A stretch of DNA of 6,868 bases from Methanobacteriota archaeon (GTDB lineage: Archaea; Hydrothermarchaeota; Hydrothermarchaeia; Hydrothermarchaeales; SZUA-236). The DNA is taken from positions 1 to 6,868 of the forward strand of contig QIDD01000047.1 in NCBI GenBank assembly GCA_003230355.1. The letters run 5' to 3'. The notes beneath the pieces are model-generated. The model had not been told where the DNA came from. It did not search any database and saw nothing but the letters and a program-made list of their open reading frames with translations. The position numbers were made by a program, and so were the translations under genes. Positions 1 through 5,936 of this stretch are shown piece after piece. Each line of letters begins with the position of its first letter. The first letter of the stretch is position 1.

Positions 1-363
1 TATTCCAATACCTTTAGCATCACATAATTCAGTTATTTCGTTTTTTACTTTTTCATTCTCTTTTGAATCAAAATCTGATTCTGGGAAAGCTACATAAACT
101 TTATTAAAAGCGCTTCTGTACATCTCAGCCTGAGAAATGGCTTGAACAACTGACTGTGCTCCAAGATTATTTTTTGCTTCCACCGCAATTAATTCTTGAG
201 GATTTTTATCTCTTTTGATCCCCGCGACATCAACATACCACCCCTTTAATAGATCAAACTTAATCCCGCTCCTAGCTGGTTTATCAATTATTGTTTCATA
301 ACATTCTTTTTCAAAATATTCACCAATGATTTCATACATATCCTCTTCTCTCTTGAGCTTCAT
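1..363 (-). CDS. PD-(D/E)XK nuclease-like protein, C-terminus cut by window edge
   Basis: I read 121 residues from an ATG on the minus strand, still open at the window edge. The protein is not one I can name. Its layout fits a restriction-endonuclease-like (PD-(D/E)XK) core. An N-terminal helix rich in Glu (residues 6-20) is followed by a strand ending in WYVDVAG with Asp45, then a strand with LIAVEAKN, giving Glu62-x-Lys64. A helix with QAISQAEMY (about 74-82) comes next, then a strand KVYVAFPE (88-95). The D-x16-ExK spacing and the Gln-rich helix after it are typical of that fold, but nuclease activity is inferred, not shown. The start codon overlaps the carA stop as ATGA, and a GGAGGAGTGG stretch lies just upstream, so translation is probably coupled to carA. 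Codons are much more AT-rich than in carA. It could also be a catalytically inactive member or part of a defence or repair protein. Confidence 0.7.
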   Translation of the reverse strand, partial: MKLKREEDMYEIIGEYFEKECYETIIDKPARSGIKFDLLKGWYVDVAGIKRDKNPQELIAVEAKNNLGAQSVVQAISQAEMYRSAFNKVYVAFPESDFDSKENEKVKNEITELCDAKGIGI

Positions 364-1448
364 TTTTTCCACTCCTCCATCACTTTGATGAACTCGTCGA
401 AGAGGTAGGCGCTGTCTTTCGGCCCTGGGTTGGCCTCGGGGTGATATTGGACTGTTGCGATTGGAAGCTCCTTGTGCTTGACGCCTTCCACTGTTTGGTC
501 GTTGAGGTTGATATGTGAGACTTCAAGTCCTGTGTCTTCGAGGGATTCTGCGTCCACGGCGAATCCGTGGTTCTGAGATGTGATATAGACCCGGCCTGTT
601 GCGAGGTCTTTCACCGGCTGGTTTGAGCCCCGATGGCCGAACTTGAGCTTGTATGTTTCTGCGCCGAGTGCGAGGGATGTGAGCTGGTTTCCGAAGCATA
701 TTCCAAATATTGGCAGCTCCTCTTTAAGGGATGCTATTGTTTTGATCACGTAATCCGCCCTTGTGGGATCGCCGGGTCCGTTTGTAACAAGCATTCCGTC
801 AGCTTCAAGCGCGAGAATATCTTTTGCCGAAATTGACGCTGGAACCACGGTTACGTTCACCTTTCGCTGGAGCAGGCTGTTTTGGATTCCAAGCTTCATG
901 CCGCAGTCAAGAATGGCAACGTGTGTTTTTCCGCCGACATCATGTTTTTTTGGTTCTTTGGCTGTGACCTGATGCACAAGGTCCATCTCGGTGATATGTG
1001 GACTCTGTCGCACGGATTCAACGAGTCCATCTGTGTCGATCTTTTCCGATGATGTTTTGAGCAGGGCTTTCATCGTGCCATGGGCGCGCAGGCTGATTGT
1101 GAGCGAGCGTGTGTCAACGCCTGAAATCCCTGGAATCCCTTGCTCGCTGAGAAACCGATCTATTGTTTTTTCTGATGCTTGATGCGACGGCGCTTGGCAG
1201 TTTTCCCGCACCACGAATCCTTCGACCTGTATCTTTTCAGACTCGAAATCCTCTGTGTTGATGCCGTAGTTTCCGATGAGAGGATATGTGAGTGTGAGTA
1301 TCTGGCCTTTGTAGCTGGGGTCTGTGAGCGCCTCCTGGTAGCCGCTCATGCTTGTGTTGAACACGGCCTCGCCATAGACCTCTGCTTCTGCTCCGAATCC
1401 CTCTCCCCGTAGGATTGTGCCGTCTTCAAGTACCAGTACTGCCTGCAT
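360..1448 (-). CDS. carA: Carbamoyl-phosphate synthase small subunit (glutamine amidotransferase)
   Basis: CarA hydrolyses glutamine and channels ammonia to the large subunit CarB for carbamoyl phosphate synthesis, feeding pyrimidine and arginine pathways in the cytoplasm. The N-terminal CPSase small-chain domain shows AVLVLEDGTILRGEGFG at the start, FNTSMSGYQEALTDPSY and GISGVDTRSLT. The C-terminal class I amidotransferase domain has VTNGPGDP, the nucleophile Cys251 in GICFGNQL, HRGSNQPV, SQNHGFAV, and the His336/Glu338 pair in VQYHPEANPGP. The length, 362 residues, is normal and the gene looks intact. I chose the ATG at 1448 over a TTG four codons upstream: it gives the usual CarA N-terminus and has a GGTG element six bases before it. 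The gene diverges from the ACT-domain gene. On the other side, where carB is normally found, there is a nuclease-like gene overlapping the stop codon. Confidence 0.97.
   Translation of the reverse strand: MQAVLVLEDGTILRGEGFGAEAEVYGEAVFNTSMSGYQEALTDPSYKGQILTLTYPLIGNYGINTEDFESEKIQVEGFVVRENCQAPSHQASEKTIDRFLSEQGIPGISGVDTRSLTISLRAHGTMKALLKTSSEKIDTDGLVESVRQSPHITEMDLVHQVTAKEPKKHDVGGKTHVAILDCGMKLGIQNSLLQRKVNVTVVPASISAKDILALEADGMLVTNGPGDPTRADYVIKTIASLKEELPIFGICFGNQLTSLALGAETYKLKFGHRGSNQPVKDLATGRVYITSQNHGFAVDAESLEDTGLEVSHINLNDQTVEGVKHKELPIATVQYHPEANPGPKDSAYLFDEFIKVMEEWKK
369..378 (-). promoter_or_regulatory. Shine-Dalgarno inside the carA 3' end, serving the overlapping downstream gene
   Basis: The minus strand reads GGAGGAGTGG, within the last carA codons (Glu-Glu-Trp near the C-terminus). 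The second GGAG lies about 8 bases before the ATG of the next gene. Together with the ATGA stop/start overlap this is a standard translational-coupling arrangement. It is what one would expect ahead of carB, yet here it precedes the nuclease-like gene. Confidence 0.6.
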
Positions 1449-1480
1449 CTGTTGCACCAAAAGTATTAAGTATGTGTCAC

Positions 1481-1494
1481 TTATTTAATATTTC
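1481..1494. promoter_or_regulatory. AT-rich box, possible shared TATA element for divergent carA and ACT gene
   Basis: The plus strand reads TTATTTAATATTTC between the two divergent genes, and the reverse strand reads GAAATATTAAATAA, so either direction resembles an archaeal TATA box. Taking transcription to start about 25-27 bases from the box centre, the minus-strand start would fall near 1460, leaving a short leader with GGTG before carA. The plus-strand start would fall near 1513, at the first ATG of the ACT gene. A short inverted repeat TATTAA (1464-1469) / TTAATA (1485-1490) overlaps the box and might be an operator, but such AT words arise easily by chance. Confidence 0.4.
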
Positions 1495-1512
1495 TGTCAT
1501 ATTTGACTCAAA

Positions 1513-2196
1513 ATGAAAGTAAATGAAACATTTGGCGGGATTATGAACATATCTGAGGCAACACGGCGGGCGCTTGCGAAATACCCATACCTCGACAGGT
1601 ACATGGCCATGGGGATTATAAACAACCGGGGCCTGGCAAGACTCATTCATGGAGACGTTTCATCCCATCTCGATACACCGCCAAACATCCAGAGTATTGT
1701 CACAGCCCTGCGTAGGCTGCCCCAAAAAAAGCGTAAATCCGAGGCAGCGGGGCTGGAAAACATTCTTGCAAGAAGCGCAGTCAACCTCAAATATGATATG
1801 GCAGCGGCCACAGTCGGTATTGGCCAGAAGCGTATGGAAATCCTAAAAAAGAGGATTCTAACCGAAGGAACATACATCCTGTTGCAGGGCATGGAAAGCC
1901 TGACAATAGTTGCAGACGATGCATCGATTGAACGGGTTCGCCAATCCCTTGGAAGTGATGTTTTAGAGGTATGCTCAGACCTGGCAATCGTTGTAGTAAA
2001 AAGCCCTGGCGAGATAACGAAAACACCGGGTGTACTCGCCCATCTGGCAAACATCCTCGCACTAGAGCGGATCAACGTGGTTGAGATGATGTCAAGCCAT
2101 GCTGAAACCGCATTTATCGTCGATGAAAAGGATGCCCTGCACACCGTCGAAGTATTGAGACGAGAAATAAAACGGTCGAGAACCCCAATCTCATGA
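1513..2196 (+). CDS. Archaeal ACT-domain protein with HTH-like N-terminus
   Basis: This is a soluble protein of 227 residues from the first ATG. Residues 12-75 (ISEATRRALAKYPYLDRY, then MGIINNRGLARLIHG and IQSIVTALRRLP) are all-helical and resemble the N-terminal region of archaeal proteins pairing a possible helix-turn-helix with ACT domains. Residues about 120-157 look like one ACT-like half. Residues 158-219 (AIVVVKSPGEITKTPGVLAH, then LERINVVEMMSSH and TAFIVDEKDALHTVEVLRR) form a clear ACT domain, a fold that commonly binds amino acids in regulators and enzymes. Ligand and target are unknown; the basic KKRKS stretch at 72-76 would suit nucleic-acid contact but proves nothing. Start choice is open: ATG 1513 would be near-leaderless from the shared AT-rich box, while ATG 1543 (MNISEATRR) fits the family N-terminus better and has a weak GGCGGG upstream. 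It diverges from carA, so a role in controlling it is possible but unsupported. Confidence 0.82.
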   Translation: MKVNETFGGIMNISEATRRALAKYPYLDRYMAMGIINNRGLARLIHGDVSSHLDTPPNIQSIVTALRRLPQKKRKSEAAGLENILARSAVNLKYDMAAATVGIGQKRMEILKKRILTEGTYILLQGMESLTIVADDASIERVRQSLGSDVLEVCSDLAIVVVKSPGEITKTPGVLAHLANILALERINVVEMMSSHAETAFIVDEKDALHTVEVLRREIKRSRTPIS

Positions 2197-2228
2197 AGGC
2201 CATAGCTTATCAGTTATGCTGTGAACAC

Positions 2229-2411
2229 TTACTCAGTAATTGATGGGTTATCGCCGAATCTGGCAGGCTGTTCAGGCTCCTTAATTGACAGTGCCCATTC
2301 GAAAAAAAGCGGCTCATCTTTGTTGACTTCAGTGTATAACAAATCAAAAATGTAAAACCAATAATCCCCCCGACTTGGATCAAAGAGAAGTTCATCTTCA
2401 TTATAAAAAAT
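2229..2411 (-). pseudogene. Coding-like open stretch in frame beyond the membrane protein stop, possible gene remnant
   Basis: On the minus strand, 60 open codons follow a TAG (2414-2412) and end at a TAA. They are in the same frame as the upstream membrane protein, whose own TAA lies 45 bases before that TAG. The translation has the look of a real soluble protein: NEDELLFDPSRGDYWFYIFD near the start, then TEVNKDEPLFFEWALSIKEP and ARFGDNPSITE at the end. There is no ATG or GTG start; the first candidate is a TTG well inside. An alternative frame from the ATG at 2401 gives 63 residues with a hydrophobic start but a disorderly tail, which I find less credible. It may be the decayed end of a longer membrane protein or a fragment of a lost neighbour. 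I do not recognise its family. Confidence 0.35.
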
Positions 2412-2444
2412 CTACTCAGAATATTTAGAAATACATTTGTTTGG

Positions 2445-2450
2445 AAAAAA
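2445..2450 (-). terminator. Possible U-tract terminator after the membrane protein gene
   Basis: The minus strand has a run of six T starting six bases after the membrane protein stop codon, and a second run of six T at 2410-2405. Archaeal transcription commonly ends at T-runs without a hairpin, so this would suit the 3' end of the gene. The region is AT-rich generally, which weakens the call. Confidence 0.35.
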
Positions 2451-2456
2451 GCCAGC

Positions 2457-3521
2457 TTACATAATATTTGGAAATGGATTAATGCCTGTCAAATCAAAAC
2501 CAATGGAATTTGAAAAATAGAGCGATGCAAATAAAGCAAGTATCATGCCAAAACCGTAAATGACCAAACTAGGCAGAAGAGCGCCACCCACCTTACTCTC
2601 AGTTAAAATATACCCTGCCCCGATTGCTATTGGCTGAGTCACATACTCGATAAATCTATCTGGATACCACCATATTAAAACTGTAAACAGCCCAATAATC
2701 CAATACAGCGTAATTCTGCCTAAATCAGTTTTCACAAGCTTTTTGAACTTAAATATTAATAGCACTGTGCCGATTAATAGCGGAAGCCCAAGATACTTAA
2801 CCCCAAATAATATTGGGTTCATCCGTATGCTCGCTTCTTGAGCATTATTTATATCTCCCGCCTGAACAACAGCGTCGGTTCCATGACCCAAGAAAAACAT
2901 TCCTCCCATCAATATTAAAAACACGGGAATACCAAACTTCAACCAATTATAACGCTTCTTAAAAACACCATCCAAAGAAAAGACAATAAATAACGGAACA
3001 GCATAAAGTGAATGATTAAGAATAATTATAGAAAAAGCTGCTATAGACGCTACGTTTTTATCTTTCAAATATAGTAAAATCGACACTGGAATTAAAAACA
3101 TATCTACGGCCTGCGGGATAACTTGAACGCTTCTATCCCAAAATGCAGGACTTGATGCCAGCAAAAACAAGGTAAACACCGATGCTCGCAAATCAAATTG
3201 GTCATAAACTAAGTAGATCGTCCCTAAACAAACAACTGTGTACGTGAAAAACTGTAGAACGATCATGACTGCAAATGGCGTGGAGAAAAACAACCTGGCT
3301 AAAAAAGCAACCAGCAGGTGTAAGAATGGGGGATAAGGGTAACCTCCCCGAAAATTATCTGGAGTAATAAATGGAATTTTACCTTCAAACCATGCATTTG
3401 AAAGCTCAAGATGAAGGGTTGAATCCTCACCAATCAATCTATTCTGGGTAACAATCATTGTCAGTAAGATTGAAAACAGTAGGAAAACCCCTATTAATAA
3501 GTAATATTTTCTGTCTTTCAT
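2457..3521 (-). CDS. Polytopic membrane protein, GT-C glycosyltransferase-like
   Basis: This 354-residue protein is nearly all membrane helices: about 6-25, 64-80, 83-106, 112-124, 137-152, 157-183, 194-211, 238-257, 270-285 and 314-336. The arrangement resembles archaeal GT-C fold transferases, which use lipid-linked sugars on the outer face of the membrane. Supporting features are an acidic GED (31-33) in the first outer loop followed by STLHLELSNAWFEGKIPF, the GGYPYPPFLHLL turn (59-70), the QAVDMFLIPVSILLYLKD segment, and WWYPDRFIEYVTQPIAIGAG (284-303). The substrate cannot be told. The protein stops soon after the last helix, without the extra helices or C-terminal domain many relatives have, and coding-like sequence continues in frame beyond the stop. 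AGGTGA lies three bases before the ATG, a strong start. Its AT-rich codons differ from carA and topA, suggesting transfer or a variable surface-glycan locus. A membrane protein of another function is possible. Confidence 0.7.
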   Translation of the reverse strand: MKDRKYYLLIGVFLLFSILLTMIVTQNRLIGEDSTLHLELSNAWFEGKIPFITPDNFRGGYPYPPFLHLLVAFLARLFFSTPFAVMIVLQFFTYTVVCLGTIYLVYDQFDLRASVFTLFLLASSPAFWDRSVQVIPQAVDMFLIPVSILLYLKDKNVASIAAFSIIILNHSLYAVPLFIVFSLDGVFKKRYNWLKFGIPVFLILMGGMFFLGHGTDAVVQAGDINNAQEASIRMNPILFGVKYLGLPLLIGTVLLIFKFKKLVKTDLGRITLYWIIGLFTVLIWWYPDRFIEYVTQPIAIGAGYILTESKVGGALLPSLVIYGFGMILALFASLYFSNSIGFDLTGINPFPNIM

Positions 3522-3524
3522 TCT

Positions 3525-3530
3525 TCACCT
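3525..3530 (-). promoter_or_regulatory. Shine-Dalgarno for the membrane protein
   Basis: AGGTGA on the minus strand lies three bases before the ATG at 3521 (GGTG is four bases away). It fixes the start of the membrane protein. Confidence 0.65.
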
Positions 3531-3553
3531 TTTTTTAGAACAAGTGTTTTTTG

Positions 3554-3566
3554 ATTTAAATATTTA
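3554..3566 (-). promoter_or_regulatory. Candidate TATA box for the membrane protein gene
   Basis: The minus strand reads TAAATATTTAAAT here. From its centre a start about 26 bases on would fall near 3533, giving a leader of roughly a dozen bases that contains the AGGTGA site. The box overlaps the stop of the candidate 39-residue ORF. It is a by-eye call in AT-rich DNA. Confidence 0.4.
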
Positions 3567-3683
3567 GGTTAATTTCTCTGATAGCACGTTGATCTTTCGC
3601 CTCAACTCTTTTAGTTCTCCTCCTGATTTGGACTTGGGCCTCGTTTGTTCTGAGCCGGGAAAACATGAAACGAAGACGACCAT
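3564..3683 (-). CDS. Candidate small protein (39 residues), unrecognised
   Basis: An ATG at 3683 on the minus strand opens 39 codons ending in TAA. The peptide begins MVVFVSCFPGSEQTRPKSKS and ends in a charged heptad-like helix, ELKELRRKINVLSEKLT, which looks like a genuine C-terminus, possibly a short coiled coil. An in-frame TAA lies four codons before the ATG. There is no good Shine-Dalgarno, but a TATA-like box centred near 3711 would place transcription start within a base or two of the ATG, so a leaderless message is plausible. It precedes the membrane protein by 42 bases on the same strand. It may instead be the tail of a decayed gene. A 65-codon plus-strand frame (3589-3786, TTG start) overlaps it and is less convincing. 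Confidence 0.35.
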   Translation of the reverse strand: MVVFVSCFPGSEQTRPKSKSGGELKELRRKINVLSEKLT

Positions 3684-3704
3684 ATATCCGAAGCGTTATG
3701 AGAG

Positions 3705-3716
3705 TAAATTATACTT
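3705..3716 (-). promoter_or_regulatory. Candidate TATA box ahead of the 39-residue ORF
   Basis: The minus strand reads AAGTATAATTTA. The distance from its centre to the ATG at 3683 is about 27 bases, the usual TATA-to-start spacing in archaea, consistent with a leaderless transcript. The spacing supports both the box and the small ORF, but each call leans on the other. Confidence 0.35.
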
Positions 3717-3811
3717 TTTAGCTTTAACGACGGCTCCAGTTTATGTGAGAAGTTATAAAAAAACGCAAGAGACATTATTTAGTTAAGATTAAAAAGGGCG
3801 CTTATCAACAG

Positions 3812-3825
3812 ATTAATATATTATA
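3812..3825 (+). promoter_or_regulatory. Candidate TATA box of topA
   Basis: The plus strand reads ATTAATATATTATA. A start about 25-27 bases from its centre falls near 3843-3845, downstream of the ATG at 3835 but upstream of the ATG at 3856. The box therefore bears on which topA start codon is used. The rest of 3522-3855, apart from the small ORF and the boxes listed, shows nothing I can support. Confidence 0.45.
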
Positions 3826-3855
3826 GTGCAATGAATGTCCGAGGCTGAATTTAAA

Positions 3856-5895
3856 ATGAAGACGCTGATTATAACGGAAAAGCCCAAGGTTTCTCAGAGG
3901 ATAGCCTACGCGCTGCCGGGGACTGCGACCCGCAAGAGGCACGGCCGTGTGTCATATTTTCAGATTGAGCAGAATGGCGACGAAATCTATGTAGCCTCTG
4001 CAGCCGGGCATCTCTACAGCCTGAAAGCAGGCAGGGATGGATTCGATTTTCCAGAGTTTGACATCTCATGGCAGCCCCTTTATGAGATTGATAAGGGCAA
4101 GTATTATACCAAAGGTTATATTGACACATTGCACAGTCTTTCAAAGGATGCGGACCGATTTATCATCGCTACTGACTGGGATATTGAGGGCGAGCTTTTG
4201 GGCTTTAACGCGCTACGCTTTTCCTGCGGCAAGACAGAAGCTGAGAGGATGCGGTTTTCAACCCTGGTTTCCCATGACCTGCGCCGCGCCTTTGAAGAGC
4301 TTGACCGGGTTGACCACGGCCTTGCCGATGCCGGTGAAGCCCGCCATATTATGGATTGGTACTGGGGCATCAATATTTCACGTGCGCTAATGCACTCAAC
4401 AAGGATGAAAGGCGGGAGATTCTCGATTTCCGCGGGCAGGGTGCAGACGCCGGCGCTCGCTATTCTTGTGAAGCGGGAGCGGGAAATTGAAGCCTTTATT
4501 CCTGAAGCGTTCTACGAATTATTTGCTCATCTGGACGTGGGCGGGTCCAAGATAAAAGCAGGGCATCGCAAGGGCCGTTTTTCAGACAAGGCCGAGGCAG
4601 AAGCAGTGCTTAAAGATTCAAGGGTTTCTGAAGCAAATGTGGCTGAGATTTCAAAGGAGGAGAAGAATAGATATCCCCCTGTACCATTTGATCTCGGTGA
4701 GCTGCAGAGCGAAGCCTACCGGGTCTTTCGTTTCAATCCCAAAAAGACGCAGGAGCTTGCCCAGACACTCTATGAAAGCGGGCTCATCTCCTATCCCCGT
4801 ACGAGTTCGCAGAAGTATCCGCCGGCAATCGGTTTTCGAAGGCTTATCGAAGCATTGTCGAAGTTGAAGGGCTTTGAATCGGCTGCCCGTCTTTTAGAAA
4901 AAGAAAAACTCTATCCACGTCAGGGGAAAAAAGACGACCCCGCGCATCCAGCTATTTATCCAACCAGTGTTGCTCCAAAGAAGCTGGGCACCCTTGAAGA
5001 AAAGCTTTACAAGCTCATTGTCCACCGGTTTCTGGCAACCTTCGGCGAAACCGCGGTTCTTGAAACCACGACGGTTGATGTCACGCTTGGAACGCAGCCA
5101 TATTTCTTCGCAGCCACGGTGATTAAGTCCAGAGGCTGGTTTGAATACTATCCCTATGTGAAGATCGATGAAAAAGTGCTTCCAAGTATTCAGGGTGGCG
5201 CTCTTCTGCCTGTGCTTGACGTAGAGATTTCTGAGGGTGAGACTAAGCCGCCTTTCAGATATAATCCTGCCTCACTTATCCGCGAGCTTGAGGCCAAGGG
5301 GCTTGGCACAAAGGCAACCAGAGCTGAGATAGTTGACACACTTTATCGGCGCAGATACATCAAAGAAATACCGATGAAGGTTACAGGTGCAGGAATGGCG
5401 GTTATCGGCGCGCTTGAACGCTATGTGCCTGAGATAATCGATGAAGAGCTTACACGGCGATTTGAAGAGTCTGTTGAAAAGATCCGGGTGAATGAGACGT
5501 CGAAGGAGGCGGTGCTTTCGGAGGCGAAGGAAGAACTTGTTAAGGTTATTGCCGAGTTCAAGGAGAAGGAAAGCGAAATCGGCGCCCTATTGTTCGAGGC
5601 CTTTACTGTTACAAAGCGCAAGCAGGAGTTTGTAGGCGACTGTAGTGAGTGTGATGGTGAGCTGCGCATTGTTAAGAATCCGAAGACCGGCAAGCAGTTC
5701 ATCGGATGCAGCGGCTATCCCAAGTGCAGAAATTCCTTTCCCCTGCCTCAGAAGGTGCCGATAAAGCCTACTGATAAGACCTGCAACGCCTGCGGCCTTC
5801 CAATGGTGGGCCTCAGTTTCGGCCGCAAAAAGATTTTAAGTTGCATCGACCCTAACTGCACTTCAAAACAAAAAACGGCAAAACAAAAAAGATAA
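3856..5895 (+). CDS. topA: DNA topoisomerase I (type IA, archaeal)
   Basis: Type IA topoisomerases relax negative supercoils by cutting one strand through a 5'-phosphotyrosine. From the first in-frame ATG (3835) the protein has 686 residues; numbering below uses that. The TOPRIM domain begins MKTLIITEKPKVS and carries the metal-binding acids Asp114, Asp116 and Glu118 in ATDWDIEGE. Conserved SAGRVQTPAL is at 199-208, the catalytic Tyr320 sits in GLISYPRTSS, DPAHPAIYPT follows at 368-377, and GLGTKATRAEIVDTLYRRRY at 489-508. The C-terminus has two zinc ribbons: Cys603/606/625/631 and Cys650/653/670/675. The lysine-rich tail suits DNA contact. There is no helicase domain, so this is not reverse gyrase. 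I prefer ATG 3856 (679 residues): it starts at the conserved N-terminus, has GAGG 11 bases upstream, and fits the TATA box. Gene intact; the CBS gene follows after 41 bases. Confidence 0.95.
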   Translation: MKTLIITEKPKVSQRIAYALPGTATRKRHGRVSYFQIEQNGDEIYVASAAGHLYSLKAGRDGFDFPEFDISWQPLYEIDKGKYYTKGYIDTLHSLSKDADRFIIATDWDIEGELLGFNALRFSCGKTEAERMRFSTLVSHDLRRAFEELDRVDHGLADAGEARHIMDWYWGINISRALMHSTRMKGGRFSISAGRVQTPALAILVKREREIEAFIPEAFYELFAHLDVGGSKIKAGHRKGRFSDKAEAEAVLKDSRVSEANVAEISKEEKNRYPPVPFDLGELQSEAYRVFRFNPKKTQELAQTLYESGLISYPRTSSQKYPPAIGFRRLIEALSKLKGFESAARLLEKEKLYPRQGKKDDPAHPAIYPTSVAPKKLGTLEEKLYKLIVHRFLATFGETAVLETTTVDVTLGTQPYFFAATVIKSRGWFEYYPYVKIDEKVLPSIQGGALLPVLDVEISEGETKPPFRYNPASLIRELEAKGLGTKATRAEIVDTLYRRRYIKEIPMKVTGAGMAVIGALERYVPEIIDEELTRRFEESVEKIRVNETSKEAVLSEAKEELVKVIAEFKEKESEIGALLFEAFTVTKRKQEFVGDCSECDGELRIVKNPKTGKQFIGCSGYPKCRNSFPLPQKVPIKPTDKTCNACGLPMVGLSFGRKKILSCIDPNCTSKQKTAKQKR

Positions 5896-5925
5896 GTATA
5901 GCATGACCTGATAAAAGTATACACT

Positions 5926-5930
5926 GGAGG
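5926..5930 (+). promoter_or_regulatory. Shine-Dalgarno of the CBS/zinc-ribbon gene
   Basis: GGAGG lies six bases before the ATG at 5937, a near-ideal site that fixes the start. Confidence 0.7.
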
Positions 5931-5936
5931 ATTCTG

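Noticed and set aside
1647..2144. Long minus-strand frame opposite the ACT-domain gene
   Set aside because: It is Ser/Arg-rich shadow coding with no domain or start signal, and the plus-strand protein is clearly real.
2210..2401. 63-codon minus-strand frame with a hydrophobic N-terminus
   Set aside because: It overlaps the more protein-like frame at 2229-2411, its C-terminal half looks random, and it has no ribosome-binding site.
2412..2459. TAG read as pyrrolysine so that the membrane protein continues to 2229
   Set aside because: A TAA comes first in the same frame, so TAG recoding alone would not join the two parts.
3665..3721. Plus-strand 18-codon frame giving a very basic peptide (MKRRRPYIRSVM...)
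   Set aside because: It is too short to support and has no start signals.
3589..3786. Plus-strand 65-codon frame starting with TTG
   Set aside because: It has no ribosome-binding site, no convincing protein character and a weak start codon, and it lies opposite a more credible minus-strand peptide.
5911..5922. ATAAAAGTATAC as a TATA box for the CBS/zinc-ribbon gene
   Set aside because: It is too close to the ATG: transcription would start at or after the start codon, which conflicts with the strong GGAGG site being in the message.
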